64,000 nt of DNA. Source: Cristatella mucedo (taxonomy: Eukaryota; Bryozoa; Phylactolaemata; Cristatellidae). The notes below the pieces were generated by a model, which ran no database searches, had not been told where the DNA came from, and was given only the letters and a program-made list of their open reading frames with translations. The position numbers were made by a program, and so were the translations under genes. The stretch is taken from the NCBI GenBank assembly GCA_009760855.2, contig WPIO01000003.1, positions 1,600,001-1,664,000 of the forward strand, written 5' to 3'. Below are positions 59,570-64,000 of this stretch, piece after piece (the stretch's first letter is position 1; every line of letters begins with the position of its first letter).

Positions 59570-60520
59570 CTTTAATGGCAAGTATTCTGCGTGCTTAACA
59601 CTGGCCATTGCATTGGGGCATGAACCGGAGTGCAGGCAATAATGCATTTGTCACTGATAGCAGCATTAAAAAGTTCCGCAGCGGAATATGCGAAAGTGGT
59701 GTCTAACTGCAGTCACAAGCGACCTCATTGGTCGCAGGAGCACCCCACACTTTGAGCAAGCGACACGATGAACTGATGCATGATTCAGTCAGCTGCAGAG
59801 TTCGCTAGCTCACGGTGGAAAATGAGAAAAGCGGCTTTATTCACTAGCACTCTCCTGAGCTCCGGCGCGCGCAGCAGATCGCTTTTGCTCTGCACAATGG
59901 TTTGCCGCCCCCCCCCCCCCGCGTTTAAATGTCGTTAATTTCGTGCGTCGTCGTTCACTCGTCCAGGTCAGATTCCCGAAGCGAGGAGAGAGCTGGGGGC
60001 GTGGCTACACTACCCCTTCAAGACAGTGAGCCACATTTCTTGGAGCACATTCCGCTGGCTAGCCGCCTGGCTTCCAGCCTAGGGATGCACGCGAGGCAGG
60101 GGGCTCGCTTGATAGCCGTGTCTCGGTGCAAGCAGCGGCACGGTGTCTCTCTGGTGATTCCACTTTTTCTCTTTAAGTGCCCACCAGACAAAAGGTGGCT
60201 TACAAGGAAGTCGCGAAAGCTTTTGTTTACCGGTAAGTCGCAAAAACTTGGGGAACCAGAAAGCGAATCTGGCACAATAACCGGTGACTGAGCGACTTAA
60301 CCATGGGCTCCTTTAAACACAATCATTATACCATCTTCTTTTAAGCGGCAGCTATATGCAAGTAGTTGTTGGATCTACCTTCATACTTGAGCAAAAACTT
60401 AAGTGGATTGAGATGACGGCCTGCAACCCGAGGTTGATCGAAAATGGCCAAGTTGGGCAAGCAAAAGAGCACTACCGAAGTTTGTGCCGTCTGCCTTCGA
60501 TCATGTCACGTGATTAGGCT
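59570..60520. other. Intron of the right M4 gene
   Basis: A run of 13 C lies at 59908-59920. It is homologous to 18300-19480. A minus frame at 60018-60275 resembles the left frame at 18553-18750 only as conserved DNA. Confidence 0.5.
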
Positions 60521-60521
60521 A

Positions 60522-61075
60522 CCCTAATAATAATAATAATAATAATAATTCACTTGATAAAGCGCCCTCAGAGAACTTAATCTCTCTCTAGGCGCTTTAC
60601 ATTTCCTGTAAAGTGAAATGCAATTGAATGGTAAGTAAAATCATGCTTGAAAAACAAGCAAAATGAATAGCATTGTTAGGGGTGACATGCACAGGGTCAG
60701 CATGCAAATGTGGTTAGTGGCAGCATGCACAGTGTCAGCACGCATAAGCATATCAAGGACGAATCACAGGGACCCACTAAATGCTGTCCTAAATAGGTGT
60801 GTTTTTAGGTTCCTTTTAAATGTGGTCAGGTCAGGGGATGTTCTGACGCAGGTCGGGAGGGAGTTCCAGGCTTTGGGAGCATACGAACTAAATGCACGGT
60901 CTCCAAAGGATTTAAGGTTTTTATGAGGTATTTCTAGACTGTTGGATTCCGAAAAGCGGGTGGTACGATGCTTGGCCTGATGGGGTAGTATATCTGACAG
61001 ATAGGCTGGAGCCATAGACTAGAGGGACCTAAAAGTGAGCGACAAACCTTGAAGTCAATAACCTTGACATCTATT
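60522..61075 (-). mobile_element. CR1/L2-like LINE, 3' 0.55 kb (antisense), right arm only, young
   Basis: An AAT run (60523-60549) is followed by the tail complement, 3' UTR and C-terminal codons (minus frame 60764-61015: [40 protein letters not shown], stop). It is nearly identical by eye to 45345-45890. The left arm site (about 18275) is empty. Confidence 0.93.
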
Positions 61076-62404
61076 GCATCGATAACATGGATCTTCCAGC
61101 CAACGAATTCTTAATCTTCCATTATCGTGCTAAAAATTCGACTTTGATTACATGACTGCTTTATAATGTTCCTTGCTGTATTGTGAAAGTCGATGTTATT
61201 TTTTTAGTGCATAAGTATGTGCGAATCTTTCCTTTTAAGGGGTCATTAACCCATGGCAGCTTCAACCGCTGAGATCAAGTACGTGCTAGCAAGCGAGAGC
61301 ATGAGCCCGCTACATGCACTTAAGCCACTGGACATTCCACTGGACATTTACTGAAATACCAAGTTTCATGCCGGCCTGTTTTCCCGGATGGGAGGATTAT
61401 ATTGCCTCGCAAATCTCGTCGTGCTTCTTCATCTGCCCAACTCTCTCCGGCAGGCGGCTGCTGCTGGCGCGACTGACAAGCGGCTTAGGATTGGTGAACT
61501 TCTCTTGTTTCTAGTGCTTCTTCCTCCGTCTCTCGGGTACGTTGCTGCTTGCAAGAACGTTTTTTACTTTCAGCTCCTTTCCTTTCAAGTCCTGATTATT
61601 ATTCATCAAAAAATATACTGAATGCAAATGTATAGTCTATTAAAACTTTTCAGCAATTTAAAGACACTGTTAAATACCAAAAATAGGAATGCAAAGGCAA
61701 AACTGATTTAGCTCACCTGGCGGCTACTCGTTTAGCTAAATCAGCTAATCTAAACGGAAGAGCAGAAAGTGCTAGGGTGACAGTAAAAGAGTTTGTAACT
61801 ACGAGAGCTCAGGCTTCTGGAAAGTCAGACCCAGTCTTTAGACAACCCGTTTAAGTTCGTAGTCCTGTGAAGATCTAGCTTTGCAGTGTCTAATTTAAAC
61901 TATGAATACATATATGCATGCAAGCAAGCAAGCAACGTATCGCCGCTCATTCACCACCTCTGATTTACATTCATCACTACGGTACCTTTACTACATGACT
62001 GTAAATGCACCACGATGACTTCGGCGCAGATGTGACGACGGAGGCTCACAAACGGACCGAATAACATCTCTAGTTTCTAAATACCGGGATTGGCCTTATT
62101 GTCAAAAACTATGGAAGTTCCAAAAAGCTTCTGCCGCTGCACTAAAACTATTGAGGCTCAAAAAAATGACATCAATAACGAGGCTGAGTTACGATATCTT
62201 GTAGTTCTCAATACTCTGAATCCCTCTATCCTAAAGCGTGATGAAGTAAAATTGTGCTGAAGCAATAGTATAATCATGTTCATATGCTGCCACACATTAA
62301 TAGTAATCTTTTCAAAACTATATGCCAATTTGTGTTCCTAAGTGGTAGGCGTCATTTATGAATTAAGTATGCCTCAAAATCACGGAGACAGACCCTTATT
62401 CCTT
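61076..62404. other. Right arm, intronic
   Basis: It is homologous to about 16970-18270. Short frames carry no recognised domain. Confidence 0.5.
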
Positions 62405-62640
62405 TCAAAAGTCCGTGTGATTTGTCCTTAATGTGTTTATGCATGCTGACAGTGTTGCATGCTGCCACTAACCCATACTTGCATGTTGACCCTGTGCATA
62501 TCAACACTAAGCATATTATTCTTGGTGTGTATTGAGTATGCTACCACTAACCATTCGATCGTGCTTCCTTTGCAGCAATTGTAAAGCACCTAGAAAAAAA
62601 CTGAGTTCTCTGAGAGCACTGTGTCAAGTGTATTATTCTT
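62405..62640 (+). mobile_element. CR1/L2-like LINE 3' UTR fragment, right arm only
   Basis: It has CTGCCACTAACCCATACTTG, CATGTTGACCCTGTGCATAT and the tail AAAGCACCTAGAAAAAAACT, CTGAGAGCACTGTGTCAAGT. The left arm is uninterrupted near 16975. Confidence 0.88.
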
Positions 62641-63349
62641 AAGGCAGACTATGAGCTAAAGACAAATCGTATCTGATGTAAAAGGAAACAAAATGGCAGC
62701 AAAGGTCGAGGTCATGCATGCTTCAAACCCGAGTAAACTACTGGTCGTGCATGTTGGCCTAGAGAGGCAGTAAGCATGCCATAGCAGCTGGAAGTAGCAA
62801 ATAATAGCAATGGGCTCATTAAAAAATACCCGTGAGTGGAGGACAAGAGGCATTAGCTGCAGCTATTGTCACAAAAAGTGATGATTGCTGTCCAGGTAAC
62901 ACCGTAACTAATACAGCAGCTAGCCACCACGAGCAAGCTCCCACACTGCCATTGCAGTAACCGATGCCGGGCTCTCTGCAACGATGCCGGTGTAACATGC
63001 CAGAGTATACCCTGCCCAGACTATACTCAGGGTTAAAAACGGCCTAGACCACTTTCTAACCAGGGTGTAAAATAGGCCAGGTCAAATTGTAACCGGCCAG
63101 GACACAATATATCCCGTCTAAAAGATTATACAGGGCACACAATTCAGCAAACAATTAAGGATGTACTTATATGTCATTTCACGATCAGGACGTAATTCAA
63201 TTGATGTTAACCCGCTTCCGGTGACAAATCTACTAACTTCAAGTGTTGTGGTACAGTTAAAATCAGAAAGGACAGCAAATAATTTAAAATTCATGTGTTT
63301 TTACTGTGAAGCTAACTTAAGATTACCACTCAAGATTGTTCAGAAATGA
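62641..63349. other. Right arm, no gene identified
   Basis: No recognised motif is present. Near 63010-63110, CAGGGTGTAAAATAGGCCAG resembles 15345-15420 (ACCGGGTATAAAGTAGCC) and may be a dispersed repeat. Confidence 0.4.
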
Positions 63350-64000
63350 TCAGATGCTTACTGCCTGTGGCTGTGCTACCAATAGCTATCTCGATGGGGT
63401 CCTCAAACGTGGCTCTCCATCACCTATTCACCATTCTGTGCTGATTAACGGCGTTTAAAGTCGGTATATCATGTTACAAGCTCTTCCCTCGCTCTTCTGA
63501 GTGAGCTGCCACAGTCTCCTGGATTTTTCAAGATGAACATTGAGGATACGGACTTTTAGCGACATTCTGCATCCCATATTTAGGCTTTAGTTCTTTACGA
63601 CAGCCTGAACCATTCGCTCATATTTTCTAGTTCTGTAATTGCACGGACAGACGTGAACTACTGAAAAATTAATCCAGGCAGCTTTCTCAGTCTTGTTTTT
63701 CTTCTTGGCGAATTCTTCACACTCTTTGATCTTTTCTATTCTTCGTACCACAGCGATATTTGCTTTGACTTCTACGTCTAAAAGCTGTGGAAAGATAAAA
63801 CTCTCTTTGGTGGGACTTAAAAGCTGCTTCAAGAGCCGAGACAATTAGCTTAATGAGGCCTAACTAGATGTGCAGTGAGGTCGCATCAGCACCTTCCGAG
63901 GGGCTACTACCATCTCCCACTTGACACTTGGTCAAACAAAACTTGGTCTGTAGACTGGTCACCTTTTTGAAAGTGCCTACTCTTTAGTGTCATTACTGTA
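63350..64000 (-). pseudogene. Decayed invertebrate repeat-encoded protein, right-arm copy (runs off the edge)
   Basis: The minus frame 63605-63844 encodes KIKECEEFAKKKNKTEKAAW and YRTRKYERMVQAVVKN, then a stop. Beyond it, CRMSLKVRILNVHLEKS (63530-63580) lies in a shifted frame. It mirrors 16051-16815 and matches the family signature EKAAWlsF...LGCrMSLK.HFL.SHL. Multiple frame breaks show it is not functional. Confidence 0.65.

Overview
The window is animal nuclear DNA, almost certainly from an invertebrate. Coding sequence is split into short exons with GT..AG introns. The space between is filled with CR1/L2-type LINEs, two tRNA-derived SINE families, a gag-only LTR retrotransposon, a Tigger-like DNA transposon remnant and long dinucleotide microsatellites. 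There are no operons or dense prokaryote-style ORFs. I cannot name the species or phylum from sequence alone.

The only convincing host genes are two copies of an M4 (thermolysin-like) secreted zinc metalloprotease, arranged tail to tail. The left copy (+ strand) has eight recognisable exons: 8163-8369, 11927-12139, 12573-12802, 19489-19647, 19794-20080, 24708-24844, 33702-33946 and 34124-34285. They cover the FTP/PepSY propeptide and the whole catalytic domain. The right copy (- strand) has the last five exons, with identical lengths and phases: 59411-59569, 59007-59293, 53811-53947, 48246-48490 and 47927-48088. Its propeptide exons should lie beyond the right edge. HELGH, the downstream zinc-ligand Glu and the catalytic His are intact in both copies. 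The left propeptide exon 3 carries an exact 83-bp tandem duplication that introduces a frameshift and stop.

The gene pair is part of a large imperfect inverted duplication. About 16.1-36.2 kb (left arm) is homologous, in reverse complement, to about 46.5-64.0 kb (right arm), and the homology runs off the right edge. Introns, SINEs and flanks match as well as exons. Insertions private to one arm post-date the duplication: a gag-only LTR element at 21.2-23.2 kb, a C-rich-ended DNA transposon at 26.2-27.2 kb, and LINEs at 29.8-32.5, 34.9-35.5, 50.6-51.3, 60.5-61.1 and 62.4-62.6 kb. The 10-kb spacer (36.2-46.5 kb) holds LINE pieces, a Tigger transposase fragment, hairpins and microsatellites, and no gene I recognise. 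A 25-bp near-perfect hairpin sits at the left arm/spacer boundary.

Left of the arms, 0-6 kb is a three-unit tandem array (about 2.2 kb per unit, the first shortened) with an old antisense LINE inside each unit. 6.2-7.9 kb is a decayed LINE. 8.1-16 kb holds the propeptide exons, large introns and microsatellites.
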